A DNA stretch of 64,000 bases from Aquamicrobium sp. Its GTDB lineage: Bacteria; Pseudomonadota; Alphaproteobacteria; Rhizobiales; Rhizobiaceae. Below, piece after piece: positions 33,545 to 41,234 of this stretch; position 1 is the first letter of the stretch, and each line of letters begins with the position of its first letter. Under the pieces are notes generated by a model. It ran no database searches. It had not been told where the DNA came from and saw nothing but the letters and a program-made list of their open reading frames with translations. The translations under genes were made by a program, and so were the position numbers. The stretch spans positions 248,001-312,000 of the forward strand of contig JAHHDT010000005.1 in NCBI GenBank assembly GCA_019739225.1, given 5' to 3'.

Positions 33545-33566
33545 GTGAACGTGTTCGAGTGCCGCC

Positions 33567-33959
33567 ATGTCGCATGATCTTTTCCTCGCCGCGCGTGAAG
33601 CAATGGCGAAGTGCCATGCGCCCTATTCCAGATTTCCGGTCGGCGCTGCGATCCGCACCGAGGACGGGCGCATCTTCGCCGGCGCGAACATCGAGGTCGC
33701 GTCCTATCCCGAGGGCTGGTGCGCGGAAACGACGGCGCTCGGCCACTATGTGATGGGCGGCGGCGGCAGAATCACCGAGATCGCGGTGGTTGCCGAAAAG
33801 ATGCCGCGCATCACGCCCTGCGGCGGCTGCCGCCAGCGGCTCGCCGAGTTCGCCGGGCCGGACGCACGGCTTCACCTGTGCGACGAAACGGGTATCGTCC
33901 AGACACTGACCATGGGCGAGATCCTGCCGCTGGGCTTTGCCGGAGACATCCTGAAATGA
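33567..33959 (+). CDS. cdd: Cytidine deaminase
   Basis: Cdd hydrolyses cytidine and deoxycytidine to uridine and deoxyuridine plus ammonia. It is 130 residues, the size of the homotetrameric type. The zinc ligands are Cys52 (in EGWCAETTAL), Cys85 and Cys88 (in TPCGGCRQRLAEF), and Glu54 is the proton shuttle. Substrate contacts lie in YSRFPVGAAIRTEDGRIFAGANIEVASYP. It overlaps the phosphorylase gene downstream by four bases. It is placed in the nucleoside transporter operon, where imported cytidine would become uridine. Confidence 0.95.
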   Translation: MSHDLFLAAREAMAKCHAPYSRFPVGAAIRTEDGRIFAGANIEVASYPEGWCAETTALGHYVMGGGGRITEIAVVAEKMPRITPCGGCRQRLAEFAGPDARLHLCDETGIVQTLTMGEILPLGFAGDILK

Positions 33960-34762
33960 ACCGCACCATCGCGAAGATCACCGAGGCACTGGAGGGGCGC
34001 ACGCCCAAGACGGCGCTGGTTCTGGGCTCCGGGTTGGGCAGCCTCGTCGACGAGGTCGAGAACGCGGTGCGCATCCCCTATGCCGAGCTGCCGGTGTTTC
34101 CGCACAGCGGCGTTACCGGCCATGCGGGACAGCTCGTCGCCGGGGACCTCGGCGGCACGCCTGTCATCATGCTGGCCGGACGCGCCCACTATTACGAGCA
34201 CGGCAATCCCGCGGCCATGCGGCCGGCGCTGGAGGCGCTGACCGGCATCGGCATCGAAAAACTGATCCTCACCAACGCGGCCGGCTCTCTGGAGCCCGAT
34301 ATGGGCCCCGGCTCGGTGATGCTGATCACCGACCACATCAATTTTTCCGGGACCAACCCGCTCTTCGGCGAGCCGACGGACCGGCGTTTTGTCGGCCTGA
34401 CAGAAGCCTACGATGCCGGCATCCGCGCCGCATTCGAGAAGGCCGCGGAAGCGACCGGCACGGCGCTCCACAAGGGCGTCTACATGTGGTTCTCCGGTCC
34501 GTCCTTCGAAACGCCGGCGGAGATCCGCATGGCGCGCGTCATGGGTGCCAACGCCGTCGGCATGTCGACCGTGCCCGAGGTGATCGTCGCGCGTTTCCTC
34601 GGCCTGCGCGTGGCCGCGTGTTCCGTCATCACCAACCTTGCCGCCGGCATGACCGGCAGCGAGCTTTCGCATGATGAGACGAAGGAGATGGCGCCGCTCG
34701 GCGGCCAGCGTCTAGCAACGATCCTGAAGAAAATGTTCGCCGACGGACTGGTCGACGGGTAG
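33956..34762 (+). CDS. Purine-nucleoside phosphorylase
   Basis: This is a trimeric-type PNP of 268 residues, splitting inosine and guanosine (and deoxy forms) with phosphate to the base and ribose-1-phosphate. The phosphate-binding GSGLG is in TALVLGSGLGSLVDEV; HSGVTGHAGQLVAG and AGRAHYYEHG are the conserved active-site loops. The base-binding part is SGPSFETPAEIRMARVMGANAVGMSTVPEVIVA, with the Glu-and-Asn pattern of 6-oxopurine-specific enzymes in SVITNLAAGM. The start overlaps the cdd stop by four bases. It works after the transporter and before deoA in the operon. Confidence 0.93.
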   Translation: MNRTIAKITEALEGRTPKTALVLGSGLGSLVDEVENAVRIPYAELPVFPHSGVTGHAGQLVAGDLGGTPVIMLAGRAHYYEHGNPAAMRPALEALTGIGIEKLILTNAAGSLEPDMGPGSVMLITDHINFSGTNPLFGEPTDRRFVGLTEAYDAGIRAAFEKAAEATGTALHKGVYMWFSGPSFETPAEIRMARVMGANAVGMSTVPEVIVARFLGLRVAACSVITNLAAGMTGSELSHDETKEMAPLGGQRLATILKKMFADGLVDG

Positions 34763-34771
34763 GCGCCGGCC

Positions 34772-36091
34772 ATGCTCCCTCAGGAAATCGTCAGGAAAAA
34801 GCGCGATCGGCAGCCGCTGGCGCCCGATGAGATCGCCGCTTTCGTCGCCGGCCTTACCGACGGTTCCTTCTCCGAGGGGCAGGTCGCGGCGCTCGGCATG
34901 GCGATCTTCCTCAACGGCATGGAGCGCGACGAAGCCGTCGCGCTGACGCTTGCGATGCGTGATTCCGGCACCGTGCTCGACTGGTCCGACCTCCCTGGCC
35001 CAGTGACGGACAAGCATTCGACGGGTGGCGTCGGCGACAATGTTTCGCTGATGCTCGCACCCATCGTCGCGACCTGCGGCGCCTATGTGCCGATGATCTC
35101 CGGCAGGGGGCTTGGCCACACCGGCGGCACGCTCGACAAGATGGATGCCATCCCCGGCTACACTAGCCAGCCCGACAAGGCGCTGTTCCGCAAGGTGGTG
35201 CGCGAGGTGGGCTGCGCGATCATCGGTCAGACGGCCGATCTGGCGCCCGCCGACAAGCGCTTCTATGCCATTCGCGACGTGACCGGCACGGTCGAATCGA
35301 TCCCGCTGATTACCGCGTCCATCCTGTCGAAGAAGCTTGCTGCCGGGCTCCAGTCGCTAGTGCTCGACGTGAAGGCCGGCAATGGCGCTTTCATGGCAAC
35401 GAAGAAGAGTGCCTCCGGGCTCGCGCAAAGCCTGGTCGAGGTCGCGAACGGCGCCGGCCTGCCGACCACGGCGCTGATGACCGACATGAACCAGCCGCTG
35501 GCAAGTGCTGCCGGCAACGCCGTCGAGGTCGCCAATGCCGTCGATTTCCTCACCGGCCGCGCCCGCGACCGCCAGCTGGAGGAGGTGACGCTGGCGCTTG
35601 CGGCCGAGATGCTGCTCGCGGCCGGCATCGCATCCACCCACCGTCAGGCCGACAGCCTCGCCGGCAACGCGCTCTCGTCCGGCCGCGCCGCGGATGTCTT
35701 CGGCCGCATGGTCTCGGCTTTGGGCGGCCCGGCGGACTTCGTTGAGAAATGCGAAACCTACCTGCCTCAGGCGCCCGTCATACGGCCAGTGAAGTCCGGC
35801 AAGTCGGGCTTCGTCACGGCGATCGCATCGCGCGACATCGGCATCGCCGTCGTTGCTCTGGGTGGTGGCCGCACGAAGCCGGAAGACGTGATCGACCATG
35901 CTGTCGGCATCACGGCGCTCGTGCCGGTAGGCACCGACATCGCCAGGGGTGACGCGCTGGCGATCGTCCATGCGCGCAATGAAGCCGACGCCGACCAGGC
36001 GGAAGCGGCGGTTCATGCCGCCTACACGCTGGGCGAGGGCAGACCGCGCATGCCACGGCCTGTCATCCGCCGTATCGCGCTCTCAAACTGA
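34772..36091 (+). CDS. deoA: Thymidine phosphorylase
   Basis: DeoA cleaves thymidine and deoxyuridine with phosphate, releasing the base and deoxyribose-1-phosphate. It is 439 residues, normal for the family. The family signature and phosphate site are seen in VTDKHSTGGVGDNVSLMLAPIVATCG, with the pyrimidine-binding ISGRGLGHTGGTLDKMDAIPG and KKLAAGLQSLVLDVKAGNGAFM further on. It is the last gene of the transporter-cdd-PNP-deoA unit and is followed closely by a separately controlled ArsR operon. Pyrimidine-nucleoside phosphorylase activity on uridine is possible too. Confidence 0.95.
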   Translation: MLPQEIVRKKRDRQPLAPDEIAAFVAGLTDGSFSEGQVAALGMAIFLNGMERDEAVALTLAMRDSGTVLDWSDLPGPVTDKHSTGGVGDNVSLMLAPIVATCGAYVPMISGRGLGHTGGTLDKMDAIPGYTSQPDKALFRKVVREVGCAIIGQTADLAPADKRFYAIRDVTGTVESIPLITASILSKKLAAGLQSLVLDVKAGNGAFMATKKSASGLAQSLVEVANGAGLPTTALMTDMNQPLASAAGNAVEVANAVDFLTGRARDRQLEEVTLALAAEMLLAAGIASTHRQADSLAGNALSSGRAADVFGRMVSALGGPADFVEKCETYLPQAPVIRPVKSGKSGFVTAIASRDIGIAVVALGGGRTKPEDVIDHAVGITALVPVGTDIARGDALAIVHARNEADADQAEAAVHAAYTLGEGRPRMPRPVIRRIALSN

Positions 36092-36106
36092 GTCAGGACA
36101 ACATTA

Positions 36107-36157
36107 AACCGATCGGTTGACATTCAAGCTGGCGAGCTCTAATTAAACCATATGGTT
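36107..36157 (+). promoter_or_regulatory. ArsR operon promoter with two palindromic operators
   Basis: Two perfect 12-bp palindromes occur 39 bp apart: AACCGATCGGTT (36107-36118) and AACCATATGGTT (36146-36157), each preceded by ATTA. The -35 TTGACA (36117-36122) begins inside the first. After a 17-bp spacer, TAATTA (36140-36145) could be the -10. The second palindrome contains the predicted transcription start and the ATG of the regulator gene. Binding of a dimer at either site would block RNA polymerase. Confidence 0.7.
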
Positions 36158-36502
36158 GAGAATGAAGCCGCCCAACTCGATGCCGTCTTCCACGCGCTGT
36201 CCGATGCGACGCGCAGGGCGATGCTGCACACGCTCTCGACGGGCGAGAGAAGCATCGGCGAGCTGGCCGCGCCATTCTCGATGAGCCTCGCGGGTGCGTC
36301 CAAGCATGTGAAGGTGCTGGAATGCGCAGGCCTCGTGCGCCGCGAGATACGAGGCCGCACGCATCTGTGCAGGCTTGATGCCGCGCGGCTCGCCGAGGCG
36401 CAGGCCTGGCTTCGCTACTACGAGCGCTTCTGGACCAGCCGTCTCGATGCGCTGGATGCGCTGCTGCGCGCCGAGGACGAAAAGATGGAGAATTCGAAAT
36501 GA
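36152..36502 (+). CDS. ArsR family transcriptional regulator
   Basis: This is a winged-helix repressor of 116 residues. DAVFHALSDATRRAMLHTLSTGERSIGELAAPFSMSLAGASKHVKVLECAGLVRREIRGRTHLCRLDAARL is the ArsR core, with the recognition helix in SLAGASKHVKVLE. It lacks the metal-binding ELCVCDL cysteine motif, so a metal is not the expected signal. It belongs to the group encoded ahead of SRPBCC (AHSA1) proteins. The ATG lies inside an operator palindrome, and no ribosome site is visible upstream, so a leaderless transcript is predicted. It overlaps the next gene by four bases. Confidence 0.92.
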   Translation: MVENEAAQLDAVFHALSDATRRAMLHTLSTGERSIGELAAPFSMSLAGASKHVKVLECAGLVRREIRGRTHLCRLDAARLAEAQAWLRYYERFWTSRLDALDALLRAEDEKMENSK

Positions 36503-36942
36503 CCGACACGCAACCCGCCACCTTGCAGGTCAAGCGCCGGTTCGACGCATCGGCGGAGCGGGTCTTCGACGCCTGGCTCGATCCGGAGACAGCCGGAAAA
36601 TGGCTGTTTCGCAGCGAGGAAGGTGAGGCCGTCACTGGTCGTGTGGATGCACGGGTCGGCGGCCGCTTTGTCTTTGTCAGCCACCGCAAGGATGGCGACA
36701 TCGAACATACCGGCGATTATCTGGAGATCGACCGGCCGCGACGCCTCGTGTTCACGTTCGCGGTGCTGGCGTTCAGCCCGGAATACGACCGCGTGACGAT
36801 CGAGATCGCGCGCTTGGACAAAGGTTGCGAACTGACCCTGACGAGCGAGATGGCGCCGGATGTCTTTGCCCAGTGGGGCGAGCAGACCCGCAAGGGCTGG
36901 ACCATGATGCTTGATGCCCTCGCGGCTGAACTGGAGGCCTGA
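36499..36942 (+). CDS. SRPBCC/AHSA1-domain protein
   Basis: This is a START-like lipid or hydrophobic-ligand-binding domain of 147 residues. LQVKRRFDASAERVFDAWLDPETAGKWLF is the first strand and helix, GRVDARVGGRFVFV the next, and GWTMMLDALAAELEA the C-terminal helix that closes the cavity. The AHSA1 type is commonly encoded directly after an ArsR regulator, as here with a four-base overlap. Its role in such operons is not settled; it may bind the inducing hydrophobic compound. Confidence 0.88.
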   Translation: MTDTQPATLQVKRRFDASAERVFDAWLDPETAGKWLFRSEEGEAVTGRVDARVGGRFVFVSHRKDGDIEHTGDYLEIDRPRRLVFTFAVLAFSPEYDRVTIEIARLDKGCELTLTSEMAPDVFAQWGEQTRKGWTMMLDALAAELEA

Positions 36943-36945
36943 GCC

Positions 36946-37959
36946 GTGTTCAGGGTCGATCCGACTAGGGATGGTCAGGGCATCGTCTCAGCGCCCGCGA
37001 CGGTGCGGATAGAAAAGCTGCTGCCTGGGCCGGTCGAGCGCATATGGGACTATCTCACCGATCCCGCCAAGCGACGGCTCTGGCTGGCTGCCGGTATCAT
37101 GGAGCCCCACCCCGGCGGGCAGGTCGAGCACCTGTTCCGTCATCGCGAACTGTCCGACGACGCAACACCGGAAAGCTACCGCGACTTTGAGAACAGCCCC
37201 GCCATGCACGGCGAGGTCACGCAATGGGATCCGCCGCGCACCCTCGCCTACACATGGCCCGGCGACAACGGCGCGAGCGAGGTTACCTTCGAGCTTTTTC
37301 CCGAAGGCAGCCAAGTGCTGCTCGTCGTGACTCACCGGCGGCTGCGCGATCCGGAGACGATGGTCAGCGTCGCCAGCGGCTGGGATGCGCATCTTGGCAT
37401 CCTTGCCGACAGGCTGGCAGGCGACCCGTCGCGCGGCTTCTGGAGCACCCAAGCGCGGCTCGAAGAAATCTATCGGGATCGCCTTGCGTTGACGACGAAG
37501 CGGGGCACGACGCCCGAATACATGGTGCAGGTCGAGCGGGAGTTCGACGCGTCCGCTGCGGCACTTTACGCGGCCTGGACCGAACCGGCACTGATGAACC
37601 GCTGGTTCGGCAGGGTGGATGCGGACGTCCGCCCAGGCGGCCGCTTCCGCGTCGAAAGCGATGGCGACGACGGCGAGGTCTTTGCCCATGTCGGACAATA
37701 CCTCGCGCTGGAGCCGGATCGACTGGTCAAGCAGACCTTTGCCGTCGAAAGCGACGAACCGAATCCGTACGTCGACGAATTCATCGCGATCTCGTTTCGC
37801 GACTTATCCGACGGACGCGCCCGCCTCATCCTGTCTGACGGTTGGGATGGTTTGGCGCCCGCCGACGAGGACATCGAAAAGACCCGGCAGGGATGGAGCC
37901 TCTGGCTCGATTTCCTCGACCGGATGTTCGACGAAAATCCTGCCTTGAGGAGAACATGA
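36946..37959 (+). CDS. Tandem SRPBCC/AHSA1 two-domain protein
   Basis: This 337-residue protein carries two SRPBCC domains in one chain. The first, about residues 15-165, is VRIEKLLPGPVERIWDYLTDPAKRRLWLAAGIMEPHPGG. The second, about residues 188-330, is VQVEREFDASAAALYAAWTEPALMNRWFGRVDADVRPGGRF. Each has its own C-terminal closing helix (SGWDAHLGILADRLAGD and QGWSLWLDFLDRMFDE). The start is a GTG with GGAGG eight bases upstream, just after the preceding gene's stop. Fusion of two such domains suggests a built-in heterodimer-like pair. The ligand is unknown. Confidence 0.86.
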   Translation: MFRVDPTRDGQGIVSAPATVRIEKLLPGPVERIWDYLTDPAKRRLWLAAGIMEPHPGGQVEHLFRHRELSDDATPESYRDFENSPAMHGEVTQWDPPRTLAYTWPGDNGASEVTFELFPEGSQVLLVVTHRRLRDPETMVSVASGWDAHLGILADRLAGDPSRGFWSTQARLEEIYRDRLALTTKRGTTPEYMVQVEREFDASAAALYAAWTEPALMNRWFGRVDADVRPGGRFRVESDGDDGEVFAHVGQYLALEPDRLVKQTFAVESDEPNPYVDEFIAISFRDLSDGRARLILSDGWDGLAPADEDIEKTRQGWSLWLDFLDRMFDENPALRRT

Positions 37960-38324
37960 TGAACCCGACCTATTCAGGCGGCCGCAACATCGCCATGAAG
38001 GTGCCGACGCACCAGTATGATGAAACGGTGCGCTTCTATCGCGACGTCATCGGCCTTGCCCAGATTGGGGGCCACGAGCCTGCCGTCGGCTTTCACTTCG
38101 GGGCTAACCAGCTCTGGATCGACAAAGCGCCGGGCATGAGCCAGGCCGAAATCTGGCTGGAAATCGTCATGGACGACAAGGACGCCGCCGCCGACCATCT
38201 GGCGAAAGCCGGCATCGCCCGTCGCGATGAAATCGAGCCGCTGGGCTCCGATTTCAAGGGCTTCTGGGTATCCAGCCCTTCGTCGATCATTCACCTCGTC
38301 GACGAAAAGACCGGAGCCTGGTGA
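37956..38324 (+). CDS. VOC family (glyoxalase/bleomycin-resistance fold) protein
   Basis: This is a 122-residue protein with paired beta-alpha-beta-beta-beta modules. NIAMKVPTHQYDETVRFYRDVIGLAQIG is the first module, AEIWLEIVMDDKDAAADHLAKAGIARRDEI the start of the second, and GFWVSSPSSIIHLVDEK the end. The usual metal ligands (His in module one, Glu in the last strand) are not obvious, so it may bind rather than convert a ligand. The start overlaps the SRPBCC gene by four bases. It is the fourth gene of the ArsR operon. Confidence 0.84.
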   Translation: MMNPTYSGGRNIAMKVPTHQYDETVRFYRDVIGLAQIGGHEPAVGFHFGANQLWIDKAPGMSQAEIWLEIVMDDKDAAADHLAKAGIARRDEIEPLGSDFKGFWVSSPSSIIHLVDEKTGAW

Positions 38325-38343
38325 AACCGAAAGGAAAAATTCG

Positions 38344-38733
38344 ATGATACGCTGCAATCTGTCTTCGGTGACGGTGCTCGACCAGCAGAAGGCCGAGGAT
38401 TTCTATGTCGGCAGGCTGGGCTTCGTGAAGAAGCACGACGTTCCGGCCGGTGGCGCGCGCTGGCTCACCGTTCAGGCCGCCGATGGTTCCGGTGTGGAGC
38501 TTCTGCTGGAGCCGGCGGGCATGGATTTCGCCCGGGATTACCAGAAGGCGCTCTACGAGCGCGACATCCCCTTCACCCAGCTCGGCTGCGATGACGTGCA
38601 GGCGGAGTACGAGCGGTTGACAGGGCTCGGCGTCGTTTTCCGCAGCGAACCGCGTGCGCCCGGGCCGGACATGCCGATGATGGCGACATTCGAAGATGGC
38701 TGCGGAAACCTGATCCTGCTGGTCGAAAGCTGA
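38344..38733 (+). CDS. VOC family (glyoxalase-like) protein
   Basis: This is a 129-residue vicinal-oxygen-chelate fold protein. SSVTVLDQQKAEDFYVGRLGFVKKHDVPAGGARWLTVQA is the first module; DIPFTQLGCDDVQAEYERLTGLGVVFRSEPRAPGP and MATFEDGCGNLILLVES make up the second. The sequence lacks the first-strand His of metal-dependent glyoxalases but keeps the C-terminal Glu. It ends the ArsR operon, 19 bp after the other VOC gene, and converges with the GNAT gene four bases beyond its stop. Antibiotic or toxic electrophile sequestration is possible but unproven. Confidence 0.85.
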   Translation: MIRCNLSSVTVLDQQKAEDFYVGRLGFVKKHDVPAGGARWLTVQAADGSGVELLLEPAGMDFARDYQKALYERDIPFTQLGCDDVQAEYERLTGLGVVFRSEPRAPGPDMPMMATFEDGCGNLILLVES

Positions 38734-38737
38734 CCGC

Positions 38738-39268
38738 CTATGCGCCCGTCGCACGCCGGAAATGGATGACGGTGGAGTCCTGCAGGACCCCGCGGGCCGT
38801 TTCCTGAAAGCCGAGGTGCGTCGCGAGTTGCACGGAAGGCTTGTTGCCTTCGCTGATGATGCAGCTCAGCGGAACGCCCGTATGGTGCTGGTCGGCCCAG
38901 TCGAGAATCGCTGTCATCGCTTCCCGCGCCAGTCCCTTTCCCTGGACGGAGGGATGCAGTGCCCAGCCAGCCTCAAGTGTGCCGTCCAGCGGCGGCTCGA
39001 TGGCGCGCTTGATGTCCATCAGCCCCGCCTCGCCGATTAGCTTGCCGGATTTTCGATCCGTCAAAGTCCAGAAGCCGGCTCCCAGCACGGCCCACAGGCC
39101 GCGCGAACGCAGGATGCGACCCCAGCATTCCGACCTGGTGAGCGGACGCCCGCTGATGAACCGCACGACGTCATCCTGGGTCCAGAGGTCGAGATAAGCG
39201 TCGAGGTCCTCGGGACGGTGCTCCCGCAGCACGAGCCGCTCGGTTTGGAGAACGGGAACGGCGCTCAT
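38738..39268 (-). CDS. GNAT family N-acetyltransferase (RimJ-like)
   Basis: This is an acetyl-CoA-dependent acetyltransferase of 176 residues. LQTERLVLREHRPEDLDAYLDLWTQDDVVRFI is the N-terminal part shared with RimJ/RimL-like enzymes. The acetyl-CoA site is AGWALHPSVQGKGLAREAMTAIL (Q-x-x-G-x-G/A), followed by EGNKPSVQLATHLGFQE. The start overlaps the coaBC stop by four bases (ATGA), so the two are translationally coupled although their functions are unrelated. The substrate could be a protein N terminus, an amino sugar or a small amine. Confidence 0.88.
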   Translation of the reverse strand: MSAVPVLQTERLVLREHRPEDLDAYLDLWTQDDVVRFISGRPLTRSECWGRILRSRGLWAVLGAGFWTLTDRKSGKLIGEAGLMDIKRAIEPPLDGTLEAGWALHPSVQGKGLAREAMTAILDWADQHHTGVPLSCIISEGNKPSVQLATHLGFQETARGVLQDSTVIHFRRATGA

Positions 39269-40491
39269 CGTCCGCCGAGCTTTTCGGCAATCAGTGCGGC
39301 AAGCCTTGTCGCCACCTCGTTCTTGCTCATTTCCGGCCATTCCTCGGCGCCGTCGGCGGAGACGATGCGGACGAGATTGCGGTCGCCGCCCATCACGCCC
39401 GACGCGTTGACCCCGCTGTCGTGGGAAACGTCGTTGGCGACGATCAGGTCGGCGCCCTTCTTCTTCAACTTCGCGCGGGCGTTTTCCAGCACGTTCTGCG
39501 TCTCGGCCGCAAAGCCCACCACCAGCTTCGGCCGGTCGGCGTGGTGCCCGATGGTGGCCAGGATGTCGGGGTTCTCGACCATCTGCAGCGCCGGTGGGCC
39601 CTTGCCGACCTCTTTCTTGATCTTCTCACCGGCCTCGCCCTCGGTACGCCAGTCGGCGACCGCTGCAACGAAAACGCCTGCGTCGGCGGGCAGCGCCGCT
39701 TCCACGGCAGCCTTCATCTGTCGAGCGGATTCGACGTGTACGACGTTGACGCCGGCCGGGTCGGCGAGCGTCACCGGACCCGATACGAGATGCACCTCCG
39801 CGCCGAGCCGCGCGAGCGCGCCGGCGATCGCATGGCCCTGCTTGCCCGAGGACCGATTGGCGATGTAGCGAACGGGGTCGATCGGCTCGTGCGTCGGTCC
39901 CGATGTCACCACGATCTTGCGGCCGGCAAGCGGTTTTGGCGCCTCGTCCAGCAGCGCCTCGATCGCGGCCACGATCTCCAGCGGTTCGGCCATGCGGCCG
40001 TCACCGGCCTCGCCGCTCTCGGCCATCTCGCCGCGCCCCGGTCCGATGAAGGCGACGCCATCCTGCTCCAATGTCGCGCGATTGCGGCGCGTGGCCGGAT
40101 GGCTCCACATCCGCGGGTTCATGGCCGGCGCGATCAGCACCTTCTTGTCGGTGGCCATCAGCGTGGTCGATGCGAGGTCGTTGGCGAGCCCGTTTGCCAT
40201 CTTCGCCATCAGGTCGGCGGTGGCAGGTGCCACGACCACAAGGTCGGCCTCCCGCGACAGGCGGATATGGCCGACATCGTGCTCGTCCTGCCGGTCGAAA
40301 AGGTCGCTGAACACATGATCGGCCGAGAGCGCGCCGACAGCCAGCGGCGTCACGAATTCCTGGGCCGCGGCCGTCATCACGCAGCGCACAGACGCGCCGC
40401 GCTCGCGCAGGCGCCGTATCATGTCGAGGCATTTGTAGGCCGCGATGCCGCCGCCGATGATGAGCAGGATGCGTTTGCCGGAAAGGATCAT
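39265..40491 (-). CDS. coaBC: Bifunctional phosphopantothenoylcysteine decarboxylase/phosphopantothenate-cysteine ligase
   Basis: CoaBC makes 4'-phosphopantetheine for coenzyme A in two steps: CTP-dependent ligation of cysteine to phosphopantothenate, then FMN-dependent decarboxylation. It is 408 residues. The CoaC half (about 1-185) has His75 in DVGHIRLSREAD and the substrate-clamp motif APAMNPRMW. The CoaB half begins at RKIVVTSGPTHEPIDPVRYIANRSSGKQGHAIA and includes AEKLKKKGADLIVANDV-type residues near ARAKLKKKGADLIVANDVS. It is in the usual rhizobial ubiE-ubiB-coaBC neighbourhood, but a toxin-antitoxin pair now separates it from ubiB. Confidence 0.95.
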   Translation of the reverse strand: MILSGKRILLIIGGGIAAYKCLDMIRRLRERGASVRCVMTAAAQEFVTPLAVGALSADHVFSDLFDRQDEHDVGHIRLSREADLVVVAPATADLMAKMANGLANDLASTTLMATDKKVLIAPAMNPRMWSHPATRRNRATLEQDGVAFIGPGRGEMAESGEAGDGRMAEPLEIVAAIEALLDEAPKPLAGRKIVVTSGPTHEPIDPVRYIANRSSGKQGHAIAGALARLGAEVHLVSGPVTLADPAGVNVVHVESARQMKAAVEAALPADAGVFVAAVADWRTEGEAGEKIKKEVGKGPPALQMVENPDILATIGHHADRPKLVVGFAAETQNVLENARAKLKKKGADLIVANDVSHDSGVNASGVMGGDRNLVRIVSADGAEEWPEMSKNEVATRLAALIAEKLGGR

Positions 40492-40509
40492 GCGTTGCCC
40501 GCGATCACG

Positions 40510-40920
40510 TCACGCCGGCTTCAGTGCCGGCTCGACGTCGGTATGGACGAAATCGTCGCCTTTGAACAGCAGCGGCAGGCCGCGTGTCTTGGCCAGGGCG
40601 TAAGCGAAACAGTCGCCCATGTTGAGGTTGGCACGGTGTTTCGATCCTCTGCCGTAGCGGGCATAGCCCAGCCGGGCAGCGGCAAGCTGATCTTTGTCGA
40701 ACGGTATGATGGTCAGCGCGAGCAGGTCGATGAGAAGGTCTAGCCGTTCGCTGCCATCGCTGAATCTTTCCGCCGTCGCGACGCAGGTCGCCTCGAACAG
40801 CGTCGCCGAACTGATCAGTGCCTGGTCGGCCTCATGAAAAGCCTGCTTGAAGACGGGTGAATCGGGCTCGTCGTTGAGAACTGCGATGATGGCTGACGTA
40901 TCCACAACGAGGAGAATCAA
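40510..40920 (-). CDS. vapC: VapC-type PIN-domain toxin
   Basis: This is an RNase toxin of 136 residues. The PIN acidic residues are seen in VVDTSAIIAVLNDEPD (Asp near residue 7), SSATLFEATCVATAE (Glu near 43) and NMGDCFAYALAKTRGLPLLFKGDDF (Asp near 102 and 122). Such toxins cleave tRNA or mRNA and are held in check by the partner antitoxin. The start is a TTG whose stop-start overlap with vapB is TTGA; AAGGG lies six bases upstream. It sits 18 bp from coaBC, with no terminator between them. Confidence 0.9.
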   Translation of the reverse strand: MILLVVDTSAIIAVLNDEPDSPVFKQAFHEADQALISSATLFEATCVATAERFSDGSERLDLLIDLLALTIIPFDKDQLAAARLGYARYGRGSKHRANLNMGDCFAYALAKTRGLPLLFKGDDFVHTDVEPALKPA

Positions 40921-41159
40921 CGCAGCCCTTCATCCCACATCTCGTCGCTCACCTTCTTCAAGTCGAACGGCTTATCCGGCTTCCTCCCAAGTTGGGTTAG
41001 CGCTTCTATCGACGGCTTGCGGCGAGGCTGCTCGACTGCAACGCCGCGTGCCAAGGCATCCCTCGCCTCCTGTTCCATGGACACTCCATGCTCCGCCGCG
41101 AGCTTGCGCAACTGGTGCTTCACATTTGGATCGAGATTACGGATCGTCAGGGTGCTCAT
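40917..41159 (-). CDS. vapB: VapB/FitA-type ribbon-helix-helix antitoxin
   Basis: This is an 80-residue antitoxin. MSTLTIRNLDPNVKHQLRKLAAEHGVSMEQEARDALARGV is the N-terminal ribbon-helix-helix of the FitA/StbC group. The C-terminal tail RKPDKPFDLKKVSDEMWDEGLR is the usual toxin-neutralising peptide, which wraps over the PIN active site. The ATG at 41159 has AAGGAG at good spacing; upstream in-frame codons lie over the operator. A perfect 26-bp inverted repeat 34 bp upstream is the expected binding site of the VapBC complex. The pair is wedged between ubiB and coaBC. Confidence 0.9.
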   Translation of the reverse strand: MSTLTIRNLDPNVKHQLRKLAAEHGVSMEQEARDALARGVAVEQPRRKPSIEALTQLGRKPDKPFDLKKVSDEMWDEGLR

Positions 41160-41192
41160 AGCTCCGCTCCTTGCGTGAGCGGCCAGATGGCC

Positions 41193-41218
41193 TGCTAGCA
41201 ATGTAAGCATTGCTAGCA
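41193..41218. promoter_or_regulatory. VapBC autoregulation operator
   Basis: TGCTAGCAATG-TAAG-CATTGCTAGCA is a perfect 11-bp inverted repeat with a 4-bp centre. It lies between ubiB and the vapB start codon. The half site contains the palindrome TGCTAGCA itself, so the DNA offers nested symmetry typical of FitAB-like operators. Binding by the toxin-antitoxin complex would close the vapBC promoter. Confidence 0.8.
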
Positions 41219-41234
41219 TTGCAGTCAAATTGCC

